Shown here piece by piece: positions 1 through 12,300 of a stretch of 64,000 nt of DNA. Made by a program: the position numbers and the translations under genes. Origin of the DNA: Styela clava (taxonomy: Eukaryota; Chordata; Ascidiacea; Stolidobranchia; Styelidae); NCBI RefSeq assembly GCF_964204865.1, contig NC_135254.1, positions 17,117,001-17,181,000 on the forward strand, written 5' to 3'. The notes beneath the pieces are model-generated. The model was not told the DNA's origin, did no database searches, and saw only the letters and a list, made by a program, of their open reading frames with translations. Every line of letters starts with the position of its first letter. Positions within the stretch are counted from its first letter, which is position 1.

Positions 1-3000
1 GTAATACTGATTTATCGTTCATAGCAACAATATCAAAAGCTGGAAGACCGTCCTTCAAAACGCATCTTGCTCGACATGTCTGACCTAAAAAGGTATTAAT
101 TATTGAAAGTGGACTTTCAACAAGTCTGATCTAAATAGGTATTATATGTTGAAAATTGACTTTCACCAGTATCTATTAAGTTGCAAATACAATGTTTCTG
201 TCAGGCATGTTATACTTCGGGGGGGTTTTCTTCTATGCGGCTGTTCATTCAACTAGCCTCAGTTGCCCAAAAATTATATTTAACATATATATATATATAT
301 ATGTAATTTGACTGCCCATTCATTTACTCCCATACCAATAGTAGAGCATTGGATTATAGAGCATTAGGTATTATGAAAATGCTTTCAAATGAAACAAATT
401 TTGAAAATTACTAGTTGTAGACAAATTAAGTACTTTACTAAATATAATTGGATATCAAATCTATATTCTGCAAATTGAAGCCAGTAGGTTTAGCGGTTGT
501 TACGTACTTCATGAAGAAAAATGGTGCATGGATTGAAATAACATAAGTATTTGATGTTTTTCGAGATATAAACTACTAAAAAAAGATGAAAGATGATTCT
601 TTAAACCTAATTATTGCTGTCCTACATACCCGTATTGTATCCGTCACATGCGATCTCAATACCAGGAGGAGCGAGTGGAAATTGACATGTTGTATTAATA
701 TTAGCACACATTGGAAAACTTGCATTCCATTTGCCATTACTGTCACAACGTATTGATGCCATAGTCTGAACAAAAATGGACTTGAGAAGGAAAAATAATA
801 AATGAATAATAGAAAGGCGGGGAACGCATCTATATAAAGTCCATATAAAAATATGTATGATTTGGGACAATCTCAATGTCATAATTGAATTTTAGGTGTC
901 AACGAATGGGATTGTTGCCCAAATGGGACTACTCAGTGTTAAATTTTTAATCAATATTACAAAATAGTTGGGTCGTATTTTCCATAATTTGAAATTGCTG
1001 GTTTTCAATTATGATTTTAATCAATTTTTTCCATAAACATCGCTGAATATTTATTTAAATTCAAATAAATAGGTATTATCTGAGCCTAAAAGTTATGAAA
1101 ACAAACATAGGTCATTTACCTCTGACTCCGAAGGGTTACATGACATAGTACATTCACTTCCATACACAAATCCTCGCGTGCATTTGTAAAGTCCTTTATA
1201 TATTTGGGGAACTGGTGGACAAAGTGCAGGCTGACATCCTGGACCTTCCCATACACCATTTGAACCACAAGTAAGTCGAAAAGTTCTCCTGGAAATTGGC
1301 AAGTAAATTGATAAAATAATATAGGGTGTTTACATCTTTATTGACGAGTCCATCAACAAATAGATACAGATATCTAGAGAGACATTTCAATATTTTGTAA
1401 AATCGGAAATTTAAACAGCTCCGAAGTTACTTCTCCAAGAATCATTACTTAATAAGCTAACATTAACATTTAGTTTTTACAGATATCCGCTTTCCATAGT
1501 CGGTACGGTAAGCTATCAATCTCGATGCGATTTTATTTTTTTTATGGGGAGGGGGGGGGGGGGGGGCAGTTGCACAGTACCCTTGGGACCAGTGTTCCCT
1601 CTAAGGTGTGCGCGTGTGCGCGCGCACACAGCTTTCAGAGGCTGCGCACACCAGAGATTTACTGCGCACAGACGTATTTCGATGTAATGTAACAATGTGC
1701 TCGGTTGGCAGGTTGAGAGAGTTTATTGTTGGCCCACTTATTACCCGGTTAGAACGCCAAAATTTCTTCATTGGTCTTTGCACAAATATTAGTCATTTCC
1801 AAAAAAGTGCGCACACACCAAAATTTCTGCGCACACATACTACAAAAAATTAGAGGGAACATTGCTTGGGACCATCGGTATTCATACATTCCGCCCCCAT
1901 GCATAGTATATATATTTCAGGCACCGGATCGTGATTTAAGGAATCGCGTCCAAGAAATGACAACAGCCATTATTTTACAAGAGTGTAGTCCTGAGGTGGG
2001 CAAATTAGGGCCAGTGGGCCAAATCTGGCCCATTGGGTACTTCAATCTGGCCCGTCTGATGCTGCCACAACCAAACTGAAACCAAATGTTGATGTATTAG
2101 CGAAAAATAGTTCTATTAATTTGTTAAGATTGCGATTAAATTATATTGTTTTCCACTTTTGCTTTTGTAAAACTGTAAATATTGTTCATAAAATGTAACT
2201 TTTCCGTCACACTTCCAAAACCTTGCCCACCCCTGGTGTAGTACTTACCTCAACAACGGTTGTTGTGTGACATGGTAACCGTTTTTGCATCGATATTTGC
2301 ATGTTTCTCCAGGCCTTGATGCTCGTTTTGACAATGTATCACAACCAGCAGTTGCAAATCCTATGTTAGGTGGAGCCCCGCACATAGGTTCACAATATGC
2401 TGATGGTGTCGACCACGTACCATCATTTTGACATTGGAACTGAAATATCATCAAAAGAATCTTTCAAGCAATAATTTCACATGTTTGCCCATTTCTTTCA
2501 TATTTATCTGCCTAAACCAGAATCCAAAAAATTTATTTACAAAATATGCATAATGTTTGCCCAGACTGACAACTCTTTTCTCAGAGATTTTAAATATGCA
2601 AAAATAAAGTAATTTGAGACTTGGTTACACATACATACACTCCAGAAAGCCTTACCTTGTTATCAGATCCAAACAACCGTGCTTGTCTCCAACAGGTGAA
2701 ATTGCAAATCGCGTTCAATTTATGTCCATTTTGACATGAAAACGATGCAAATTGGACATGCGAAGGCGGTCCACATGATATCGGTATACATTTGACACTT
2801 GAGTCCCATGCTCCATTTCGACATCTTACCTGTTGATTATGTTAGTCAACTTTTCAAAATTTTATTAGTTAAAGCCTACTTCATGTCACAAAATTTGTTA
2901 TTTTATGACCTCGTACAAGGTATGCTAAAAACTGGTGATTTCACTAAATAAATTGCAATTACCAAAATTATGTTAGAGTAACACGTCATCAAGAAGACTA

Positions 3001-3315
3001 AATTCAAATCACGACCTTTTTAATTCATCCATGACATAAATTTTTAAATCAAATAATTGCTTTGAGACAAAAAAGAAGGTACATAGCGCAATAGGAAATA
3101 ACAGTAGTAACTCATCGGTATGTATTACGGAATACTTACCCTTTGAATAGACCTTGGTATGTGACCTGGATTGCAGACGACATCGCAGATAGTTTTGTTT
3201 GGCAAAGTATTCCCAGCAGAGACATCTACAGAAAGCCCAGTTTCAGTATGACACGTCACATTAAAATTTACAAAATTTAAGTCCAATCGACATTCCGATA
3301 ATACAGGAATTTGTG
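1..3315 (-). CDS. PAPPA-like: Pappalysin exons 24-29: CCP/sushi repeats, running off the window
   Basis: Exons 3140-3315, 2656-2829, 2249-2439, 1120-1288, 630-765 and <1-84. They carry the sushi pattern of four Cys with Trp per module, for example RCRNGAWDSSVKC, CQNDGTWSTPSAYCEPMC, CGSNGVWEGPGC and CDSNGKWNASFPMC. In vertebrate PAPP-A the CCP region binds cell-surface glycosaminoglycan; that role here is inference. All phases close. The last exon (acceptor at 85-86) continues beyond position 1 and reads GQTCRARCVLKDGLPAFDIV, so the gene is cut by the window edge and not truncated in the genome. Confidence 0.88.
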
Positions 3316-6300
3316 CTGTGTATAAAAAAAAAAATTTGAATTACAGCAAGTAAAACTGATTTTTGTGATTTATCAAAAATACACAAAACTATAAAAAAGG
3401 CAAATTCAGACACAAATTAGTCGTTTTTTGAATAAATTCAGTAATTTAAAAAATATATAGAATATTACAATGTCTGTAGTAGTAGCAACCATAAACATTC
3501 ATATTGGAAATGTATACAAAATTACAACTATAATATTACCTGGTAATTCTTCATGATTTCGCATGGAGCTCAGAGAAATTGCGTCAATCGTTACGTTGTC
3601 GGAACTAAAAAGTAGAAGAACATGGTTCAAAATTATTGATAATATTATATACAATACCATAATAAAACCCACCCTGGGGAGAGAAAATTCATTAGGACAA
3701 GTGAATAACGGACTCTAGTACGCGGTTATCAGACCAGGAATAGGTAACCAAAATTCGTTCCCGATGCATGGAATTAAGTGCCATGGTGTCCCAGCGGTTA
3801 CTTGAACGTCCAGGTGACGGGGTCGAGTATCTCCATACTCTTACTCATAACCTCTTTCATATATGTCTTATGATTTTAGTACAAAAAAGCACTGGGGACA
3901 AAAACACTGAACACTTAACTTCGAAATATATTAGGCGTCTAAAATTTATGAAGTTTTCTGCCGTGACTAATTTGAAAACAGCGACTTTGAAAGATATTAT
4001 ACCACAGACTAGCAATTTGAACCGGCTGACAATGTTTGAATTGAATATCTTTATCTCGAAATGCATCAGTTTTAAATTTTACCCGAATTTTAAAATGAAG
4101 TCTTTGATTTTTTGGGGATTTTGTTTGTCAGGAATTTCAATCTCAATCTGGTTTTGTAAGCAGGATATTGTTGTCGACCCGGATGATATTTCTTCTCCAT
4201 ATGGTAGTAAAAGTGTAAATTCTAGAAAAGAAAAATTTAATGTTTTTTTTAATGGAATGATTAATTTAAGGGAAATATCATGGACATTTGCAAAGCTATT
4301 AACAACTTTCATTTATGAGACATGTAAATAAATTCACAGATACCGAACCTTCTTGTCGAGTTTCGTCTTCTCTTGAATTTGTGTAAATTGTAACAGTTGA
4401 TGGAATAACGGGAATCCGATAAACTACCTGTAAATTTAAAAACGGGAATTATAGAACGATATTGTTAAAAAAAGTTTTGAATTTATATAATTATCATGTA
4501 CATTATAACGTGGTTTGTTGCACTCAATTTTTCTTGCGAATGTGCAAATTTAGTATGTTTGCCGCAAAATTGGGATATATAATAAATTTGCATAAAAACT
4601 AAATAAATAACAAGCTTACTTTTATCCAATGTTCATCAGCATCTACAGACAATCCATGTTTAACACAAGGCGACCAGACTCCATTCTGGCTACCACATGC
4701 AGAATCTGGAGGGCCAGTTACCGATGTGCTGCTGGAACATACCCCCATATTAGAGAAAAAGTAATGCGCTTCTAAAGCAGCAGACGAAGAAGTTGCATCG
4801 ACTGCCCATTGCTGTAGATATAACTTTGTAGCTTCGATTTTACAGTCAATGGAGTTTGGCTCTTCGAATTCTTCGCAAATTCCATCTTCATCGTACCAGT
4901 AACAAATGCTTGGTTCTCCTGTAAGGTAAAAGTATATCACGATCAGTTGAAATTTTTTGATAATTGGTGATTTTGAGCTAAATTAAACTACTACCCTGAG
5001 TTTATTTGTTAGGATATAATAGATTAGGTTACCATCCTCCATTAGAATCATGCTCGTATTGCGGCACCATCAAATCTATTCAACCTAACCTAAGATGGTT
5101 CGACAATATCATAAATGCACCAAAGAGAATGATATAAATATAATCCTCAAATAACATAATACATGTGTGTTGAACAAAATATTGTAAATACCTTTGCAAT
5201 AAAATCCATGTTCAATCTGGCAGAATGAATTACATCCATCTTCATTTTCCATGTTACCATCATCGCATTCTTCGGATTCTTCATTCGAATTAAGCTCCTA
5301 TTCAAATAATCAGATTAAAGGTTGATCGTTATCGCACATAGTACACTGCTTATGAATATTCTCCATTTAAAAAATCACATTTCACCTTAAAGCCTATATG
5401 ATTTTATGTTAATCTATACTATCTATCTTCGGAATTTTACCATATAATAGTGTGAGATATTTCAGACTAAGGTGAAATCTCGCACCTGAACAATACCATC
5501 TCCACAAAAAGTTTGCCCAAGACGGAACTTCACCGGAGGACTTATTTCACCGTATTGTGGAAGTAGGATGGGTTGAATAGAGTACAAGTATGTCACGCCA
5601 TCTTCACATGACCTGAAAACACATTTATCATAAGAATAAATTCCACAATCCGTTACCGTACGATTCGAATTAAATGCGTTGATTTTATCCATAATAAAAT
5701 GTATTACAATCCTAATATGTATAATTTTTGGACACGTAGTGGACATAACGATCTTTTCAATATTATGTTGTTGTTGTTGTTGTTGCTCTTGTTCTTTGAC
5801 ACGTTTTTAAAAAGTCGCTTTTCTCTTCGAATACTGGACCAATTGCTTTGAAATTTTCAGTGGTTAAAGATAAAATTTTTCTTCAGAAGGCTATTACTTT
5901 TTTTCTCGCTATGACGTCATCAAAATTATTGCCATTGGGTGGCGCTACGTGTCCATATATTTGAGCATAGCTCTCTTGTTTTTTTTTATAATCGCGAGAG
6001 CAATATTTCAGAACTCAAGGATGGAATACCAAACTTACTTGTCCACGTGGTGGAGCTGTTCTGTCGTCATCGTAAGTTCATTTGGAAATGGGGGATCTCG
6101 ATGAATTTTGTATTTTATTCTCCTATGAATACAAAAATGATACAGAAATATGTACAGTATGGGTATGGACTCAAAGAAATGTTGTACAAGAAAGCCACGC
6201 AACGACGAGTAGACTAATTTTACATTATCTACCAAAAATTTACAGTCAAAAGTGGAAATTATTACAATTTGTACTTTCGGGGCATAGAACTGTCTTGTAA

Positions 6301-9300
6301 AATATATTTCAATCGAAAACTAGGAATTTGCATTTTGTTATGTTTTGAGTTAGGCTGCTTTTCCAATCGTTTAGCCCCCACCTGCATCCAGCACATAAGT
6401 TATTTTCTTTTTTCGATATTAGTTCTACGGCGTCCACAGCAGTATATGGGTAATTGACATTGATGCGAATTTTTCGAATCTGCAAGAATAAAATGAAATT
6501 ACGGAAAGTTCAATACTCGCAGTACTAAGGCACTATAAAAAGTCGATTTCCAGTTTCAAAGTGTACAGAATAACTACAGATATATTCAGTTTTGTCTCTG
6601 AAAAGAAAATTTCCGTTAAGGTTACACCCTTCAATCTCTTCTTTATGCGAACTCCTTGTCAGAGATATATTGTGAAGAAAAAAAAGACTGAAAAGTATTG
6701 TGAAGAAAAAAAAGACTGGAAAGTAAAAATTATCTTACCGGTTTGTTAGTTTGTACATGTACGCTTAACGGTGTGTCACAAGTCGCTGTCAAATCCGTAA
6801 TTCTCGTTACAGTATTATCTTCGTGATGAATAAGCTCTATGCTCTTTATTCCATCTCCATCTTCAGTGCCAAACGTTACCCATATGCGTATTGTTGACGG
6901 TATTACCGATTCTTTAAAATCAACTTCGAGAGAACATCTAATAATAATTTAAAGTCTCATTTAGTGACATCAGCTACAATAAAATAAACTAAAGCGTCGA
7001 GTCTTTTATGTATGAAATAAGGCAGAAATTTAGACTCACTTGAAGGTAATTTTTAGCGTAGAATAATTAAAATGAAACACAGAAATTGAAATGTCGAAAA
7101 TCCGTAGTCTGTGCAATGTTTGTCAATCGTAATAGTTAGTTACCTTGCTCCACAATCATCGTCTAGTGTAGTGGTGTCAGGTGGCATCCAAAAATGCATT
7201 CCCCGTAAAGTACAAGCTTCCTGATCGGGTGGTCCCGTAGCTTGTTCTGCAGACCATCGTCTGTGCAGGGACATATCCTCTATTCAAATAAATGTAGTAA
7301 ATACAAAATCACAGTGGTAAGTAAAAAATAATTTCAATATCCTACCAAATATAATTACCTGATGAGCTTGCATTAAAGCCATATTGTCTCAACATTTTAT
7401 CTGATAAACATCGTGAATCGCATTTTCGGTCGTTTCCAACTAATCTTCCATCTATTGGGGGCGCCCATGATATAACAACAGTTCTGTAAACACAAAATTC
7501 ACGTTTAATTTTGGTGAGATTTGATTTATGAAATGTTATTATTCTATTTGTAAATGTAAGCAGCTCAATGAGGCAGCAATTTATATAATTTCCCTACCTG
7601 TCTGAAGCAGAAGCTGAGACTATTTTCGGGGGTATTGGTATCGGGGAAATAACATGCTCAGTTCTCCATTCACCGTATACCAAATCTATGTAGCAATGCA
7701 TTCTTCCTCTTTGTTGAGGAGTAAAATTATCTTGGCACGAACCATCTGAAAAAGCGTTTGTGGTAGAATACATCAGAATTTAGTTTGTTAACAAAGTATT
7801 CAGTAATGTCCTATTTATATACAATTTTAATTAGTTTTACAACTCTATGCAGAACACCGAAAATTTTTCAAAACCGAAGTAAGAATCTTAATACAATTTA
7901 CAACTCAACTACGAATCATAGTCAGTTTTAAAGGAATTTCTGGTCCTTTTTGACAACCCTGAGACGAAAGAAAAGAACTGTGTCGATTTTTGAATGACTT
8001 AAAAGTAGGAACCATTGTCCGTTTTCTCAACACTTCTTTTACGAAAGAATAGCTAATCAACACACGGATATATGTACCGGCATAACTCATAAAGTTGGTA
8101 TAAGGCGTCATCGTAAAATTATGGATGCTACACACAGCCTGAGATCCATTTGGTTCACCACAGTACATGTTCATTGGTGTTGGATTTGTATCTTCACACA
8201 GATCTCCTAAAAATAAAATTAATATTTTGTAATCAAATCTTGCCGGATTTTGAGTTTTCGTCTGAAATTAGACTTTTGGACAAATCCAAAATTGCGCAAC
8301 ACTTTGATTCACAACCTTCATGCTCAACAAAGTGAAAACACCATGTAAAATAACCGTATCAAGCAATGAAACTAGTAAGAACGGAAGGAAGAGTTTTCTT
8401 GTCCAGAGAAAAGTGAAATCAGTTTTGCACCTACATTTGTGGCCCCCTTCTACTGCTCATTGGGGGCCCCGGCTGGGAACCTCTGGTCTATTACATCAGA
8501 GTTTTTCATACCTGTTGTCATTGATGCTCTTAATTCCGCACAAGAATCATCACAGTCAACGTTATGGGATCCATGGTGTACGTGCAACAATCCTAAATTA
8601 TGTCCCAATTCATGCACCAGACCTGACATTTCTTCTCGCGTTGTGTATCGTTTTAGTTGCACTACTGTTCCCCCTGAATTGACATAACTGCAATTTGATT
8701 TTTGTTCGAACACACTTTATGTTTATTATTCACGACAAATGATTGCTATGTATAGAAAAGGGATAGTGAGAAAACGATATTGACACACGCTTGCTCACCT
8801 TTAGCGTAAGTCTGTGAGTTGCTGATTCAAAATTTACACATTTATCGCTCCATTCAATTTAATTTAAACAAATAACGAGTAGATATTATAAACTTATTTT
8901 CTATAGTTATTGAAACTTTTGATTACTTGCCTTGTGACGTGAAAACCTCTTTGTCCCAGGGAAATGTGGAAATGCCGATAGAGTTGGGATTTGTCCAGTT
9001 TGCGAACAATACATTGAGTTGTTTTTCATTGTCAGCTCCAACTAAAGCTTTGTATTCCGTTATACATAAATATCCTCTGGAAAAACAAGGAGTTCTTGAA
9101 ATTTAATATTATTGCTTTTCAATCAAGATATCAAAGCTGAGCGCTTATATCCCAATGATAAATTTTTAGTTCTTGTATAAAAAGTTATCATTATAAATTT
9201 CCATATATTTTTATTGCTTTTTATTTGATTTATTTTTTCAAGGGTCAGAGTACCATAGTCCAATTACTCAGCTGTAATCAAACCATTTGTTGAATTGTAA

Positions 9301-12300
9301 GAAAATAAGTGTCAATAATTTTTGAATAATTCCAAAAAGTGCGTGAAGGCGATATTATTTGCTTCAACGTGTTGCCTTAGTAACCGTTCATATTACCTTT
9401 TTATGTTTTATTTGGCAATTATAATTGTGATTCACCTGTGAGGAGACTTTGGATCGAAGCAGGTATCATCAGTGTTTGTATTGTTAGGTATGCAACAATC
9501 ACCCAAATCCCAACTATGGTATATTTTGTTGCATTCTGGATCGCAATGTCCGTCTCCTTTTTGTTCTGGACTGCACACGCTTTTTATCAAATCGCAATCG
9601 CCTCCATCATAGCCAAGTCTCGCATGCATACATTCCACGTTACATCTAAAAGTCAGGGTATTTAGTTACGTGAATCAGAAATTCTCCAGTCAGGGCTCTT
9701 TAAAATCAGCTAGATGTCATGCTCTAAAAAGCTGGAATATTCAGCTCTGTGGATTGCGAACCTCACAGACAATGATATTGTAATTGAAAAAAATAAATAT
9801 AGGAAAATAAAGAAAGACTTTAAAACTCTGTAAACTTCTCAATGACTATATAGGCATTTTTCAATATTACCATACCCAAATTTTAAATCAAGGGTTCACT
9901 CGTTTCACAATTGGTGAATGTATTTGATTTGGTATACGTCTCTAAGTTGCATTGTAGTATTAGTAAATATTTCCTGTGTTCCCAATGAGAAATTATATTG
10001 TAAGTACGTGTGTTAAAATATTACGAAATTTCAGCGAGTCGATTGTCCTATTTAAATTATCATCTATATCAGGGGTGCACAACAAGAGGCACGCGTGCCA
10101 CATTTGGCACGCCTTACGCTCAAACGTGGCACGCGAACAGTTTCGTAAAAAAAAAAAAATTTATGATATAGGCCAGTGATTCCCAAAGTGAGCGATATCG
10201 CCCCCCGGTGGGCGAAAATGATACAGAGGGGAGCGAAAAAGTCGAAGGGGGCGATAGGGGGGCGATTTCACGAAACCTGTTTTTTTTCGGCGCATCGTGC
10301 ACTTAATTTTGTACTCTGTGTGCATTCGCAGGCTTGAATCACGTGTACGGCCGGAGTAAAGTAATATGGCCCGAGATGATTCACTAAATGGACCTTTCTC
10401 CGACTTTTGACCGCGGAAAATTCTTCCAATACTTTATCATTTTAAAATTTTTGGTGCAATCTGTTTTTTAAAAGTACCGATAAAGAATTTTAGTCTAGTC
10501 TATCACATATTATTCTACACTAATTTTTGATTACTGTATTTAAACTGAAACTCATAGGAAGACAAAGTAATAATTTAAATTTCCGAAAAACAACTAAAAA
10601 CTAATTAATATAATTAAAAAATCGTGAAAATGAGGTAATGTTCACGACCACGCTTGAAAGTCTGTATGAGTGATTGTGTCTGAACGAATGCGAAAGGGGG
10701 CATTGTTACGTTTATTTTTGCATCTTGCTGATTGCCGATTGGCCAATGTCACAAAGTAAACGAGGAAGTCTATGCCCGGGGAAACATCCAAACGGCGCTT
10801 TTGACGATGAATTAATTTTATTTATAATCTACGCTCGAGGAGTGAATTACATTTTTTTACGTAATAGAATTTATCGTGAGCCCCCTTTAGACTAAATTTT
10901 ATTACATCACACACCATGCGAAAATATTCACTTCGATGTTTGGAAGTACATATTTGTGCGATCAATTATTTCCGAAAATGAACATTACAAAGAACAAGCA
11001 AAGAAGAAGAAGCACACAATTTTTTAATAAGATGACTGAGTTGAATTCACGAATTGTCGCAGTTTTTGCGCACTGTTCCGTTTTTAACTTTAAAAAAATA
11101 TAAGCGACCCGCAAAAAACTAGCAACCCTAAATTTTGTTTCGCGAGCGACATAAAATTTGCCGACCCCTGGGCCGTAGCCGATTGTCGGTCACGACTTCT
11201 CCCGCATCCGAGTCCATGAATCCAAAAACAAATGGCTGATTAATTCTATGGACTGGAGATCGTGGTGGAATGAAGAATCGGGGATGAATTCTACTGAAGT
11301 ATTTTGGTACAGGTCATCAGGCTGTAGGAATGAATTGGATGTACGAAAATAAACATTATAAGTTTGGGAAAATTTATCTTTGTTTTCATTATTTTAATGT
11401 GAAATGGGGTGAATTTAGGGAGTGAAATGCTATAACGCAAGTACCGTACACGGCGGTTTTTGAGGAGGTAGAACCCTGGACTTTTCATTTCCGACCTATT
11501 ATATGATGAAAAGGGGATTTTCAGCCGTGCTACTATTGCTATTAAAATAACGCAATCGCATTTTCATCAGTAAATGGGGTAATATTAGATATATTAAAAA
11601 ACTCGCTGAAGAACACCAAGCTCATCCATATCATTAAAAACACAATAAACTATGTTTGGTCTTCTTTTTTGGTTTGTAATATATTCGTTTCTGACTTTAC
11701 ATTTTTTTTGTAGTGCTGGGGGGCGATGAAGTTGTATAAACTACTTCAGGGGGGCGATGGTCAAAAAAGTTTAGGAACCGCTGATATAGGATACATAATA
11801 ATATCACATTTATATCAAAATCAGCAGTTTTTCAATTTATTAAATTGTTTCAATAAATGGATATTCGTTATTATGTATTATTATTGAAATTTGTTTGATG
11901 TGTGTCTTACGGGAGTTCATTTACAAAGGTTGTTTCCCCGAGCATCGACTTCCTTTTTTAATCGTGACATTGGCCAATCAGCAAAGTGCAAAAAGTGACG
12001 CTCAGACATTTTTGTCGCACAGACAGATTTTGAGCGTTTTTGAATTCTATTCGTTAGTTTTCAGTCGTGTTTCAGATATGTAAATATATATAAAATAATT
12101 CAATGATCACTTTGTCTTCTTAGGAGTTTCAGTTTAATTGCAGTAATCAAAAATTAGTGTAGATATATATAGCTGTGATAGAATAGGCTAAAATTCTTTA
12201 TCGGTATTTTAAAAAAAAACAGATTGTTGAACGCAATGAATCAGAATGATGGCTTGAAACAAGTATCCCATTTTACAGGCGCCAACTCGCGTAACCACTC

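Noticed and set aside
1601-2079. Open frames of 60-102 codons on both strands
   Set aside because: They run across two short hAT elements in a pappalysin intron.
3768-4331. Long plus-strand open frame of 187 codons
   Set aside because: It overlaps pappalysin exon 22 (4083-4221, minus), whose translation matches the family and whose phases close. The plus frame has no similarity.
8320-8713. Plus-strand open frames of 120 and 82 codons
   Set aside because: They are the reverse side of the catalytic HELGH exon and of a decayed hAT end.
8921-8932. GC-AG intron at the end of pappalysin exon 9 (GCAAGT)
   Set aside because: It would leave phase 1, while exon 10 needs phase 2. The neighbouring GTAATC donor restores frame.
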